The position numbers and the translations under genes are program-made. Of a DNA stretch of 64,000 nt, positions 48,659 through 58,471 are shown piece after piece. The stretch covers positions 62,001-126,000 of the forward strand of contig MKSU01000016.1 of NCBI GenBank assembly GCA_001897375.1, in the 5' to 3' direction. Below the pieces are notes generated by a model. It saw nothing but the letters and a program-made list of their open reading frames with translations, did no database searches and was not told the DNA's origin. Each line of letters opens with the position of its first letter. The stretch's first letter is position 1. The DNA is from Sphingomonas sp. 67-36. Its GTDB lineage: Bacteria > Pseudomonadota > Alphaproteobacteria > Sphingomonadales > Sphingomonadaceae.

Positions 48659-49164
48659 TCCAGATCGAACTGAGCCGCGAGGAGCCCTGGCCCGACCGCG
48701 ACTGGACGGCGCTGGCCGACATGGCGGTGCGCGCGGCGGTGATGCGCACGCCTTATGGCGAACTGGCCAGCGTGCCTGCGCTGGTCGAGGTGAGCGTGCG
48801 CCTCACCTCGGATGAGGAGGTGCACACGCTCAACCGCCAGTATCGCGGCAAGGACAAGCCCACCAACGTCCTGTCCTTCCCGATGGTGCAGCCCGACCTG
48901 CTCGAGACGGTCGACCAGAACACCGATGACGGCGAGCTACTGCTCGGCGATATCGTGCTGGCCCATGGCGTATGCGCGCGCGAGGCGGTGGAGCGTGACG
49001 TCACGTTCGACGCGCATCTCACGCATTTGATCGTGCACGGCACGCTGCATCTGCTAGGTTACGACCATCTGACCGACGACGAGGGCGATGCAATGGAAGC
49101 GATCGAACGCGACGCCCTTGGCGACCTCGGCGTCGCAGACCCCTATGCCATCCGCGAGGACTGA
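48655..49164 (+). CDS. ybeY: endoribonuclease YbeY
   Basis: Zn-dependent RNase for 16S rRNA 3'-end maturation and 70S quality control. The metal motif HLIVHGTLHLLGYDH (H-x3-H-x5-H) is intact, as is the conserved RGKDKPTNVLSFP. The 169-residue length is typical. The ATG at 48655 overlaps the previous gene by 4 bp. It lies between the phoH-like and corC genes, as in most Proteobacteria. Confidence 0.95.
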   Translation: MIQIELSREEPWPDRDWTALADMAVRAAVMRTPYGELASVPALVEVSVRLTSDEEVHTLNRQYRGKDKPTNVLSFPMVQPDLLETVDQNTDDGELLLGDIVLAHGVCAREAVERDVTFDAHLTHLIVHGTLHLLGYDHLTDDEGDAMEAIERDALGDLGVADPYAIRED

Positions 49165-49165
49165 C

Positions 49166-50077
<912 letters not shown>

Positions 50078-50136
50078 TCGCGGCCCCGAATACCTGCCCC
50101 CTTCCGTCGCCGTGATCGCGCGCCTATCGTCGCGCG

Positions 50137-51462
50137 ATGCGCAGACATATCCTCATCGTATCGGGCCTCGTCGTGCTGGTGGCGATCGCCATCATCGCAT
50201 GGATCGCGTGGCCCGACACCGCCCGGCTCGACATGGCGAGCGTGGAAGGGCAACGCCCCGAGATCACCGATCCCCGCGCCCAGTGGATTCCCACGATGAA
50301 CGTGGCGAAGGCGGTGGGCTGGCCGGACGGCGCGAAGCCGGTCGCGGCGGCGGGGCTGACGGTCGCCGCCTATGCCACCGGGCTGGAGCATCCGCGCTGG
50401 CTCTATCGCCTGCCCAACGGCGATGTTCTCGTCGCGGAAAGCAATTCGCCACCGAGCGAGGGCGGCGGCATCGCCAACAAGGTGATGGGCTTCCTGATGG
50501 GCCGCGCCGGCGCCGGCGTCCCCTCCGCCAACCGCATCACGCTGCTGCGCGACGCGAACGGAGACGGCGTGCCGGAGGTGAAGACGGTGTTCATGACCGG
50601 GCTGAACTCGCCGTCCGGCATGGCGCTGTTCGACGGCCAGCTCTACATCGCGAACACCGACGCGCTGGTCCGCGTGCCCTATGTCGAGGGCATGACGAAA
50701 GTGACGGCCAAGCCTGAACTGGTGGTCAAGCTGAGCGGTGGCGGCAACCATTGGGCGCGCAACGTCATCCCGGCGGAGGACGGCAAGACCTTGTACGTCT
50801 CGGTCGGCTCCTCCACGAACATCGCCGACAACGGATTGGCGGCGGAGCGTTATCGCGCCAACATCCTTCAGGTATGGCCGAAGGAGAAGACCTACCGCAT
50901 CTACGCGGCGGGCCTGCGCAACCCGAACGGCATGGCGCTGGAGCCGCACAGCCATGAGCTATGGACCGTCGTCAACGAGCGCGACATGATCGGCTCCGAC
51001 CTCGCGCCGGATTACCTGACCGCGGTGGAGATGGGCGATCACTTCGGCTGGCCGTGGTATTATTGGGGCGGCTATCCCGACCGGCGGGTCGAGCCGGGCA
51101 ACGCCCCGCTCCAGCAATATTCCAAGCGGCCGGACTATGCGCTCGGCCCGCACGTCGCGGCGCTGGGGCTGACCTTCGCCGAGGATGCGAAGCTCGGGCC
51201 GAAATTCGCCAATGGCGCGTTCATCGGCGAGCATGGCTCGTGGAACCGCAAGCCGCTCTCGGGCTATAAGGTGGTGTTCGTGCCGTTCGGCGATACCGGC
51301 TGGCCGGTGAAGGACGCCAAGCCGATCGACGTGCTGACCGGCTTCCTCAACAAGGATGGCGAGGCGCAGGGGCGCCCGGTCGGGGTCATCATCGACAAGA
51401 CCGGCGCGCTGCTGGTGGCGGACGACGTCGGCAACCGCGTGTGGCGGGTGAGCGCGCAGTAA
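50137..51462 (+). CDS. PQQ-dependent sugar dehydrogenase-like (sorbosone dehydrogenase) protein
   Basis: 441 residues, N-terminal membrane anchor/signal (LIVSGLVVLVAIAIIAWIAW) then a six-bladed beta-propeller of the glucose/sorbosone dehydrogenase superfamily: VAAYATGLEHPRWLYRLPNG, VFMTGLNSPSGMALFDGQLY, GGGNHWARNVIPAEDGKTLY, AAGLRNPNGMALEPHSHELW and GAFIGEHGSWNRKPLSGYKV. The His and Arg of HPRW and GLRNPNG are in the positions used for PQQ. Periplasmic oxidation of an aldose or related sugar is likely; PQQ genes are not in the window. Confidence 0.87.
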   Translation: MRRHILIVSGLVVLVAIAIIAWIAWPDTARLDMASVEGQRPEITDPRAQWIPTMNVAKAVGWPDGAKPVAAAGLTVAAYATGLEHPRWLYRLPNGDVLVAESNSPPSEGGGIANKVMGFLMGRAGAGVPSANRITLLRDANGDGVPEVKTVFMTGLNSPSGMALFDGQLYIANTDALVRVPYVEGMTKVTAKPELVVKLSGGGNHWARNVIPAEDGKTLYVSVGSSTNIADNGLAAERYRANILQVWPKEKTYRIYAAGLRNPNGMALEPHSHELWTVVNERDMIGSDLAPDYLTAVEMGDHFGWPWYYWGGYPDRRVEPGNAPLQQYSKRPDYALGPHVAALGLTFAEDAKLGPKFANGAFIGEHGSWNRKPLSGYKVVFVPFGDTGWPVKDAKPIDVLTGFLNKDGEAQGRPVGVIIDKTGALLVADDVGNRVWRVSAQ

Positions 51463-51466
51463 GCCG

Positions 51467-51769
51467 CTATTCCAGCAATTTCGGCGCCTCGCGCTCCAGC
51501 TTGGCGCGGATGCGGTCGGAGAACATCGACAGGAAGGCGGGCAACGTGAAGATGCAGTGGACGTTGGCGTCGCCGACATCCATTTGCGCCGAAACGCGCT
51601 GCCCCAGCCCCTCCACGGTAAAGTGCAGCGTGTCGCCTTCCCAGCGATGCTCGGTGATCGCACCGCCGGGCACGAAGTCCGCGAGCTTCCCGAAGCCGTT
51701 CGAGATCCGCTCCTTGGCCACCGCCTTGCCCAGCTGGTGCGGCACGTCCACTTCGATCGGGGCGGTCAT
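51467..51769 (-). CDS. polyhydroxyalkanoic-acid system (PHA_gran_rgn) family protein
   Basis: 100 residues resembling TIGR02610/PHA_gran_rgn: [18 protein letters not shown], then [28 protein letters not shown], ending [18 protein letters not shown]. Members are linked to PHA granules, but the sequence shows no catalytic motif. It overlaps the upstream VOC gene by 4 bp and is convergent with the sorbosone dehydrogenase-like gene. Confidence 0.8.
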   Translation of the reverse strand: MTAPIEVDVPHQLGKAVAKERISNGFGKLADFVPGGAITEHRWEGDTLHFTVEGLGQRVSAQMDVGDANVHCIFTLPAFLSMFSDRIRAKLEREAPKLLE

Positions 51770-52206
51770 GCGGCGATCTCCTCCTTGCCGGTCGCGAACA
51801 GCATCGCGTCATCGGCAAACGCCTTGAACTCCAGCGCGTTGCCTGAGGGATCTCGGAAGAACATCGTCGCCTGCTCGCCGGGCTGGCCGGCGAAGCGGAT
51901 ATGCGGCGCGATGCCGAACGCGACTCCCGCCGCCTCCAGCCGCGCGGCGAGCGCGCGCCAGTCCGCCATCGTCAGCACGACGCCGAAATGCGGCACCGGC
52001 ACGTCATGCCCGTCGACCGGGTTCGACGCTTCCGGCGCGCGCAGCGAATCGTCGAGATGGGCGACGATCTGATGGCCGCCGAGATCGAAGTCGATCCAGC
52101 GCTCGCTCGACCGCCCCTCGCGGCAGCCGAGCACCTCGCCGTAGAAGGCGCGCGCGGCGGCAAGGTCATGGACGGGAAAGGCGAGATGGAACGGGCGCAG
52201 TGTCAT
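51766..52206 (-). CDS. VOC-family (glyoxalase-fold) protein
   Basis: 146 residues with paired beta-alpha-beta-beta-beta modules: [23 protein letters not shown] in the first, [22 protein letters not shown] and [16 protein letters not shown] in the second. His at HLAFPV, HFGVV and the Glu of NALEFK are plausible metal ligands, as in lactoylglutathione lyase-like dioxygenases. The substrate is unknown. The ATG at 52206 fits the fold start. Confidence 0.87.
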   Translation of the reverse strand: MTLRPFHLAFPVHDLAAARAFYGEVLGCREGRSSERWIDFDLGGHQIVAHLDDSLRAPEASNPVDGHDVPVPHFGVVLTMADWRALAARLEAAGVAFGIAPHIRFAGQPGEQATMFFRDPSGNALEFKAFADDAMLFATGKEEIAA

Positions 52207-52323
52207 GCCCCGATCATACACCCGGCACGATTATTCGTCACCTGCGGACTTGAAGCCTCCCCGCGCCTCCCGCATGAACCGCCGGCGCGGGACAATGTGG
52301 CGCGTGATGACGAAGGCTTGACG

Positions 52324-53865
52324 ATGATCTCCCTCGCCCGGCGCCCTGCCCCGATCGCCCTCCTGCTCGGCGCGCTCGCGGCCTGCGGCTTCGCGCCGCT
52401 GGATTGGTGGCCGCTGACGCTGGCGTGTTTTGCCGCGTGGATGTGGCTGGTCCGGCGTGCGACGTCGCTGAAGCAGGCGCTGTGGCTCGGCTGGGTGTTC
52501 GGGGTCGGGCATTTCACGATCAACGACAACTGGTTCCAGCACGCCTTCGATTTCCAGGACAAGATGCCGCCGTTGCTCGGCTATGCCGCGCCGCTCGCGC
52601 TGGCGCTGTACCTCGCGGTCTATCCGGCGCTGGCGGCGGGCTTTGCATGGCGATTGCGCGGGGAGCGGGCGAACGCGGGCTATGTGCTCGGCTTCGGCGC
52701 GGCATGGATCGCGAGCGAATGGCTGCGCAGCGTGATGTTCACCGGCTATGCGTGGGACCCGCTCGGGGTGATCTGGGTGCCGGTGCAGCCGGTCGCGAGC
52801 CTCGCGGCGTGGATCGGCACCTATGCGCTGTCGGGGCTGACGGTGGCGCTGGCGGGGGCGCTCCTGCTGCTGCGCCGGCCATTGACCTGGGCCGGCGCGG
52901 GATTGGGGTTGGCGCTGCTCCTGGGCGCGCAGGCCTTCAGCTATACCCCTCCGGCCGGCAAGGCGGCGGTCGACGCCCCGCGCCTCGTCGTCGTCCAGCC
53001 CAACGTCTCGCAGGACCAGCGCGGCGAGAGCGACGGCGAGCTATTGCTCCGCAAGCTCTCGGCGCTCTCGGGTGTTCCGGGCACCGCGCCGCGCCTGCTG
53101 CTATGGCCCGAGGGGGTGGTGCGCGACTTCATCGAGGACGGCTATCCCACCTACGCCTACGGCTTCCAGGCCAGCCCCTATTACATCCGCCGCCGCATGG
53201 CCGCGCTGCTCGGGCCTTCGGACATGCTGCTGACCGGCGGCACCGCCCTGCAATTCGACCGCAACGGCAACGTCACCACCGCGACCAACTCGGTGTTCGC
53301 GATCGACCCAGCCGCGCGGATCGTCGGGCGCTACGACAAGGCGCATCTCGTGCCTTATGGCGAATATCTCCCGATGCCGTGGCTGCTGAAGCCGCTCGGC
53401 CTCGCACGGCTGGTGCCGGGGGACATGGATTTCGCCGATGGGCCGGGGCCGCGCAATCTGACGCTCCCCGGCTTCGGCGCGATCGGAGTGCAGATCTGCT
53501 ATGAGATCATCTTCTCCGGGCAGGTGATCGACCGCGCGCGTCGCCCGCGCCTGCTGTTCAACCCGTCGAACGATGCGTGGTTCGGCAAATGGGGGCCGCC
53601 GCAGCATCTGGCGCAGGCGCGGATGCGCGCGATCGAGGAAGGGCTGCCGATCGTCCGCGCGACCCCCAACGGCATCTCCGCCGTGATCGCCGCGGACGGC
53701 CGCCTGATCGCCACCGTGCCCCACGAGAAGGCCGGCGCGATCGAGGTGGCGATCCCCGCCCCCGCACCGCCGACCCTGTTCTCCCGCACCGGCAACTGGG
53801 CAACGCTGCTGATCGCGCTGCTGTTGGCCGGCGCGGCGGTTGCCTTCCGCCGGCAGCGGCGCTAG
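52324..53865 (+). CDS. lnt: apolipoprotein N-acyltransferase
   Basis: Inner-membrane enzyme that adds the third acyl chain to lipoproteins. Several N-terminal membrane segments (PIALLLGALAACGFAPLDWW; PLLGYAAPLALALYLAVYPAL; LTVALAGALLLL) precede a nitrilase-fold periplasmic domain with the catalytic triad in LLLWPEGVV (Glu), YDKAHLVPYGEYLP (Lys) and IGVQICYEIIFSGQV (Cys). A final membrane helix (WATLLIALLLAGAAVAF) lies at the end. The 513-residue length is normal. The ATG at 52324 starts the first helix. Confidence 0.94.
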   Translation: MISLARRPAPIALLLGALAACGFAPLDWWPLTLACFAAWMWLVRRATSLKQALWLGWVFGVGHFTINDNWFQHAFDFQDKMPPLLGYAAPLALALYLAVYPALAAGFAWRLRGERANAGYVLGFGAAWIASEWLRSVMFTGYAWDPLGVIWVPVQPVASLAAWIGTYALSGLTVALAGALLLLRRPLTWAGAGLGLALLLGAQAFSYTPPAGKAAVDAPRLVVVQPNVSQDQRGESDGELLLRKLSALSGVPGTAPRLLLWPEGVVRDFIEDGYPTYAYGFQASPYYIRRRMAALLGPSDMLLTGGTALQFDRNGNVTTATNSVFAIDPAARIVGRYDKAHLVPYGEYLPMPWLLKPLGLARLVPGDMDFADGPGPRNLTLPGFGAIGVQICYEIIFSGQVIDRARRPRLLFNPSNDAWFGKWGPPQHLAQARMRAIEEGLPIVRATPNGISAVIAADGRLIATVPHEKAGAIEVAIPAPAPPTLFSRTGNWATLLIALLLAGAAVAFRRQRR

Positions 53866-53869
53866 GGCC

Positions 53870-53891
53870 GATATAAAGCTATCTTTATATC
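53870..53891. promoter_or_regulatory. perfect 9-bp palindrome upstream of metK (SahR-type operator candidate)
   Basis: GATATAAAG (53870-53878), spacer CTAT, CTTTATATC (53883-53891), 21 nt before the metK start. AT-rich inverted repeats of this type upstream of metK and ahcY are described as targets of SahR, an ArsR-family S-adenosylhomocysteine-responsive repressor in Proteobacteria. The match to the published consensus is from memory, so the regulator is inferred. Confidence 0.5.
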
Positions 53892-53912
53892 GTTAAGTTA
53901 ATCGGAGCGATC

Positions 53913-55118
53913 ATGCGTCAGTCGTTCATCTTCACCAGCGAATCGGTCAGCGAAGGCCACCCCGACAAGGTTGCCGACCAGATTTCCGACTCGATCGTCG
54001 ATCTGTTCCTGTCGAAAGACCCCGAGGCGCGCGTCGCCTGCGAGACGCTGACCACCACCAACAAGGTGGTGCTGGCCGGCGAGATCCGCGGGCGCGGCAT
54101 CATGGACACCGACGGCAACTGGGCGCCGGGCATCCTCGATGAGATCGAGCGCACCGTGCGCGAGACGGTGAAGCGCATCGGCTACGAACAGTCCGGCTTC
54201 CACTGGAAGACGTTCGATTTCTCGAACAACCTCCACCCGCAGTCCGCGCATATCGCGATGGGCGTGGACGAGAGCGGCAACAAGGACGAGGGCGCCGGCG
54301 ATCAGGGCATCATGTTCGGCTATGCCACCGACGAGACGCCCGGCCTGATGCCCGCGACGCTCTATTACAGCCACAAGATCCTCGAGCGGATGGCGGAGGA
54401 TCGCCATTCCGGCAAGGCGCCGTTCCTCGAGCCGGACGCCAAGAGCCAGGTGACGCTGCAATATGAGAACGAACTCCCGGTGCGCGCCACCGCGCTGGTC
54501 GTCTCGACGCAGCATTCGGCGGAGCTGTCGAACGACGCGGGGCAGAAGAAGCTGCGCGATTACGTCAAGGGCGTGTTCGCCGAGGTGCTGCCGCAGGGCT
54601 GGCTGCCATCAGAGGACAAGATCTACGTCAACCCGACCGGGCTGTTCGAGATCGGCGGCCCGGACGGCGACGCCGGCCTCACCGGCCGCAAGATCATCGT
54701 CGACACCTACGGCGGCGCGGCCCCGCACGGCGGCGGCGCGTTCAGCGGCAAGGACCCGACCAAGGTGGACCGCTCGGCCGCCTATGTCGCGCGCTATCTG
54801 GCGAAGAATGTCGTCGCGGCCGGCCTCGCGCGGCGCGTGACGATCCAGCTTTCCTATGCGATCGGCATCGCCGAGCCGCTGTCGGTCTACGTCGACACCC
54901 ACGGCACCGGCACCGTGCCGGAAGCGAAGCTGGAAGAGGTGCTGCCCAAGCTCGTCCGCCTGACGCCGAAGGGCATCCGCGAGCATCTGAAGCTCAACGC
55001 GCCGATTTATTCCCGGACCGCCGCCTACGGCCATTTCGGCCGCGATTCGGACGGCACGCATTTCACCTGGGAAGCGACCGATCTGGTCGACAAGCTGAAG
55101 GAGGCGGTCGCGGCCTGA
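53913..55118 (+). CDS. metK: S-adenosylmethionine synthetase
   Basis: Makes SAM from methionine and ATP. The 401-residue protein has the family motifs [20 protein letters not shown] (N-terminal His), [12 protein letters not shown] (first signature) and [19 protein letters not shown] (P-loop-like second signature). Regulation through the upstream palindrome is likely. It ends 43 bp before the convergent hypothetical gene, with a probable terminator between. Confidence 0.97.
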   Translation: MRQSFIFTSESVSEGHPDKVADQISDSIVDLFLSKDPEARVACETLTTTNKVVLAGEIRGRGIMDTDGNWAPGILDEIERTVRETVKRIGYEQSGFHWKTFDFSNNLHPQSAHIAMGVDESGNKDEGAGDQGIMFGYATDETPGLMPATLYYSHKILERMAEDRHSGKAPFLEPDAKSQVTLQYENELPVRATALVVSTQHSAELSNDAGQKKLRDYVKGVFAEVLPQGWLPSEDKIYVNPTGLFEIGGPDGDAGLTGRKIIVDTYGGAAPHGGGAFSGKDPTKVDRSAAYVARYLAKNVVAAGLARRVTIQLSYAIGIAEPLSVYVDTHGTGTVPEAKLEEVLPKLVRLTPKGIREHLKLNAPIYSRTAAYGHFGRDSDGTHFTWEATDLVDKLKEAVAA

Positions 55119-55130
55119 GGCCCGCCGCCG

Positions 55131-55153
55131 GGGCGCCCTTTCGCGGGGCGCCC
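55131..55153. terminator. probable bidirectional terminator hairpin after metK
   Basis: GGGCGCCC (55131-55138) and GGGCGCCC (55146-55153) pair as a GC-rich 8-bp stem with a 7-nt loop, followed by GCCCTTTCC. It lies between the convergent metK and the minus-strand hypothetical gene. The T-tract is short, so efficiency is uncertain. Confidence 0.5.
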
Positions 55154-55161
55154 GCCCTTTC

Positions 55162-55926
55162 CTATCGCAACGCCGCCGTATAAGCCCCGAACGCCTCGCG
55201 CAGTACGTTGCGCCCGTTCTGCGTCACCTCGACGCCGCCGCCGGCATGACCCGGCTCCACCGACACCATCACGCGATAGACGAAGCCGCGATTGGCGAAT
55301 TCGTAGATGCGCCGCCCGCCGCTCTGATCGACCAGCCGGCCGCCGTCGATGGTGAGCGAGGCACGCGTGTCCTGTCCGCCCCATGGCTGCGACACCTCGG
55401 GCAGGTCGCTGTCGAAATTATAGCTCGTGTAGCGATAGCCGTTGCGCTCCGTCCGTACGATCTGGATCGAGCGCCGCCCGGTGATGCCCAGCACGCGGGT
55501 CTGCGCGGCGAAGCGGCAGTTGGTGGTCTCCTGCCCCAGCGTGATCGAGGTGACGGTCGGCGTCGTCGCGCCCGGTTCGACCATGCCGGGGTTGATCGCA
55601 TGGACGTTGCCGACCTGCCGCCCGACGAGATTGAACAGCGGGTAATAGATCTGCCCGGCCCCCGGATCGCCCGCGCCTAGCCGCACCGCGATGCGCCGCG
55701 CGCTCAGGTCCGGCTTGGCGAAGCTGATGAGGTCCATCTGCCGGTCCGGCCCCGGCGCGCCGAGCACCAGCACGCGATCGCGGTTGGTCGCGTCGCAGAT
55801 CAGCGGCACCGGCGACCAGCGCCCCTCGCGCTTCACGAACGAGATCGATTTTTCCGAGGCAAGCTGCGCGCCGCCCGCCACCGGAAGCGCCAGTGCGGTT
55901 GCCGCCAACACCCAGGCCCAACGCAT
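55162..55926 (-). CDS. exported protein of unknown function
   Basis: 254 residues. After a signal peptide (WVLAATALALPVAGGAQ) it has few motifs: AISF-type strand-rich sequence, GRWSPVPLICDATNRDRVLVLG, YPLFNLVGRQVGNVHAINPGM, and SYNFDSDLPEVSQPWGGQD, with Cys residues in the mature part (ICDATN; TNCRFAAQ). No enzyme family is recognised. The ATG at 55926 has GGAGAAG about 4-5 nt upstream and begins the signal peptide. It is convergent with metK. Confidence 0.75.
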   Translation of the reverse strand: MRWAWVLAATALALPVAGGAQLASEKSISFVKREGRWSPVPLICDATNRDRVLVLGAPGPDRQMDLISFAKPDLSARRIAVRLGAGDPGAGQIYYPLFNLVGRQVGNVHAINPGMVEPGATTPTVTSITLGQETTNCRFAAQTRVLGITGRRSIQIVRTERNGYRYTSYNFDSDLPEVSQPWGGQDTRASLTIDGGRLVDQSGGRRIYEFANRGFVYRVMVSVEPGHAGGGVEVTQNGRNVLREAFGAYTAALR

Positions 55927-56024
55927 CTTCTTCTCCTGCGATTCCATGCTCGCGCGCGTGTTTAGGGGCGTGTCGATGAACGCGGCATTGCCCTTGCCCC
56001 GTCGCGCCTTTACCCGGCCTCGCC

Positions 56025-56708
56025 ATGAACGATCCGACGACGATCCGCCGCCTCTATGGTCGGCGACAAGGCCATGCGTTGCGCGCCGGGCAGGCCGCGC
56101 TGGTCGAGGAGCTGCTGCCCCGCCTTGCCGTCCCCGAAACCGGCGCGCTCTCTGCGCCGGCGCTGTTCGGCGACGATCGCCCGCTGCAACTGGAGATCGG
56201 CTTCGGCGCGGGCGAGCATCTCGCCGCGCAGGCGGAGGCCGCGCCCGGCACCGGCTTCATCGGCTGCGAGCCGTTCCTCAACGGCGTGGTCGGCGCGCTC
56301 GGCCATGTCCGCGACCGCGGGCTGGAGAATGTCCGCATCCACATGGGCGACGCGTTGGAGGTGGTGGAGCGGCTGCCCGACGCCAGCCTGACCCGCGTCT
56401 ATCTGCTCCACCCCGATCCATGGCCCAAGGCGCGTCACGCCAAGCGGCGGATGGTCAACCACGGCCCGCTCGACCTGATCGCGGCGAAGCTCAAGCCCGG
56501 CTGCGAGTTCCGCCTCGGCACCGACGATCCCACTTATTGCCGCTGGGCGATGATGATCATGAACCAGCGCCGCGATTTCGAATGGACCGCGCGCGGGCCG
56601 CGGGATTTCCTCACCCGCCCCGCCGACTGGCCGGAAACGCGCTATGAGCGCAAGGCCCGCCGGCAGGGGCATGAGGTCTGGTATTTCACCTATCGCCGCG
56701 TCGGTTAG
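56025..56708 (+). CDS. trmB: tRNA (guanine-46-N7)-methyltransferase
   Basis: SAM-dependent methylation of G46 in the tRNA variable loop. The 227-residue sequence has GDDRPLQLEIGFGAGEHLAAQAE (SAM-binding), FIGCEPFLNGV, and the family motif VYLLHPDPWPKARHAKRRMV, followed by FRLGTDDPTYCRWAM. The ATG at 56025 gives a normal length. It overlaps the convergent MBL gene by 4 bp. Confidence 0.96.
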   Translation: MNDPTTIRRLYGRRQGHALRAGQAALVEELLPRLAVPETGALSAPALFGDDRPLQLEIGFGAGEHLAAQAEAAPGTGFIGCEPFLNGVVGALGHVRDRGLENVRIHMGDALEVVERLPDASLTRVYLLHPDPWPKARHAKRRMVNHGPLDLIAAKLKPGCEFRLGTDDPTYCRWAMMIMNQRRDFEWTARGPRDFLTRPADWPETRYERKARRQGHEVWYFTYRRVG

Positions 56709-57880
56709 TCCAGCGCGGCGATCTCCGGCCGCTTGAGGCAGGCGTCGATCAGCGATTCGTCCGGCCGCTTCGTCGGCGCCGACCACGGCGCGATCTCGGT
56801 CGGCTTGCCCACCGTCGCGGGCGCGAAGCGCTCCACGTCGCCGCCGGTGCAGCGCATCAGCGCATCGAGCATCGCCGGCGGCGTATCGCGCGCCTCGTAG
56901 CTCAGGCGATAGGTGCCCCAGTGGATCGGGATGGCGTGCCCCGCGCCGAGCCGGTCGAACACGCGCACCGCATTGGCCGGGCCGATATGGCTGCCCGAAT
57001 CCATCTGGTCGGGGACGAATCGGAACGCGCCGATCGGGATCATCGCCAGCCGGATCGGCCCGAGCGCGGCGGCCTCCGCCGGCCATTTGCCGTCGCCGAA
57101 TCCGGTATCGCCCGCGAAGAAGATGTTTCCGCCCGCCGGCAGCTTCACGACGAAGGCCGACCAGAGCGCGCGATTGCGATCGGTGAACCACCGGCTGCCC
57201 CAATGGTGGTTGCGCGCGACGATCACCTCAACGCCGGGGCGGATCGCCAGCTTCTGCCCCCAATCGAGCGCGGTGGCCCTCGCGCCGACCGAATCGATCA
57301 CCGTATCGTTGCCCAGCGAGGTGACGATCGTCGGACGGTCGCGCTCCCACAACCGCTTGAGGGTCGGCTTGTCGAGATGGTCGTAGTGGTTGTGGCTGAC
57401 GAGGATCAGGTCGATCTTCGGCAGGTCCTCGAACCTCACGCCCGGCGCGGTGACGCGCTTCGGCCCGAACAGGAACGGCCCTGTGCGCTCGGACCAGATC
57501 GGGTCGGTCAGGATGTTCAGCCCCTGCGTCTGGATCAGCACGGTCGCATGGCCGATCCAGGTGGCGACCATCCGCTCGCCTTCGACGCGCGGCTCGGGCT
57601 TGCCCTGCGTCACCGGCACGCTGGCGGGCCATGGCGGGCGGCCATCGCTGCCGGTCAGGTAGCGCCAGAAGAATCCGGCGCGGCTGCCGCTGCCGGTCGG
57701 CATGCGGAACGTGTCGTCATCGCCGCCGGGGTTGAAGAAGCGCGCGCCGTCGAAATGGTCGCTCGCCGGCCCCTCGTAATAGATGCGATCGAGGAAGCGC
57801 GGGACGATCGTGATCGCAAGGCACAGGGCGATGACGGAAAACAGGATCACCGCGCCGGCGATCTTCAGGACTAACGCCAA
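56705..57880 (-). CDS. membrane-anchored MBL-fold hydrolase, NAPE-PLD/UlaG-like
   Basis: 391 residues with an N-terminal membrane helix (LKIAGAVILFSVIALCLAITI) and a metallo-beta-lactamase fold: VATWIGHATVLIQTQGLNIL with TDPIWSERTGP, the metal cluster LVSHNHYDHLDKPTLKRL, GGNIFFAGDTGFGDGKWPAE, and IPIHWGTYRLSYE. The arrangement matches NAPE-phospholipase D-like and UlaG-like hydrolases; a phospholipid or N-acyl substrate at the membrane is a guess. It is convergent with trmB. Confidence 0.88.
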   Translation of the reverse strand: MALVLKIAGAVILFSVIALCLAITIVPRFLDRIYYEGPASDHFDGARFFNPGGDDDTFRMPTGSGSRAGFFWRYLTGSDGRPPWPASVPVTQGKPEPRVEGERMVATWIGHATVLIQTQGLNILTDPIWSERTGPFLFGPKRVTAPGVRFEDLPKIDLILVSHNHYDHLDKPTLKRLWERDRPTIVTSLGNDTVIDSVGARATALDWGQKLAIRPGVEVIVARNHHWGSRWFTDRNRALWSAFVVKLPAGGNIFFAGDTGFGDGKWPAEAAALGPIRLAMIPIGAFRFVPDQMDSGSHIGPANAVRVFDRLGAGHAIPIHWGTYRLSYEARDTPPAMLDALMRCTGGDVERFAPATVGKPTEIAPWSAPTKRPDESLIDACLKRPEIAALD

Positions 57881-57937
57881 GAGCAGGCTCCCCGGAAAGG
57901 TCGCGCAGAGATAGGGCCGTCCTGTCCCAAGCGCCAG

Positions 57938-58390
57938 CTATCGCAGCAATTCTTCGCGCACTTCCACCGCGCGGAGCGACATGCGCACCTCGACGAGGAA
58001 GGATATCAGCGCCGCGATCAGCAGCACCATCGACAGGACGAAGGCGGTCGCCACGAACTGCCCGATGCGCAGCCCGGCAAGCTCCGCGATGAACAGCAGC
58101 GCGACCACCGAGCAGGTCATCACGGCGGAGAAGACGGCGAGGTACAGCGCACGGTTGATGATGACGATGCGCCGGTCGAGCAGGCGCAGCTCCCACACAT
58201 GGCGGTCATGCTCCGGCCCGTGCGAGCGCGGGTGCAGCCCCTCCAGCACGCGCGCCCGGTCGATCACGCGCGCCAGCCGCCCGGTCAGCACGTTGAGCAG
58301 CGCGCCGATCCCGGCGAGCATGAACACGGGGCTGAGCGAAAGCTGGATCGTCTGCGCGATCGTCGAGACGGCGGGGGAATATTGCAGCAC
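57938..58390 (-). CDS. DUF2721-family membrane protein
   Basis: About 150 residues: TIAQTIQLSLSPVFMLAGIG then LLNVLTGRLARVIDRARVLE, HRDRHVW-like acidic turn, RLLDRRIVIINRALYLAVFSAVMTC, SVVALLFIAELAGLRIGQF, and FVLSMVLLIAALISFLVEV. This is the DUF2721 pattern with three to four membrane helices. The start is uncertain: a GTG at 58390 gives a typical length; a TTG at 58426 is an alternative. No function is known. Divergent from the GNAT gene at 58472. Confidence 0.8.
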   Translation of the reverse strand: MLQYSPAVSTIAQTIQLSLSPVFMLAGIGALLNVLTGRLARVIDRARVLEGLHPRSHGPEHDRHVWELRLLDRRIVIINRALYLAVFSAVMTCSVVALLFIAELAGLRIGQFVATAFVLSMVLLIAALISFLVEVRMSLRAVEVREELLR

Positions 58391-58471
58391 CGCGAACAGG
58401 ATGCCCGCGGCGACGAATGGAGGCAAGCGGCAACGGGCTGGTAACCGTGACGTCCTAGAGCGGTCCCCGCG

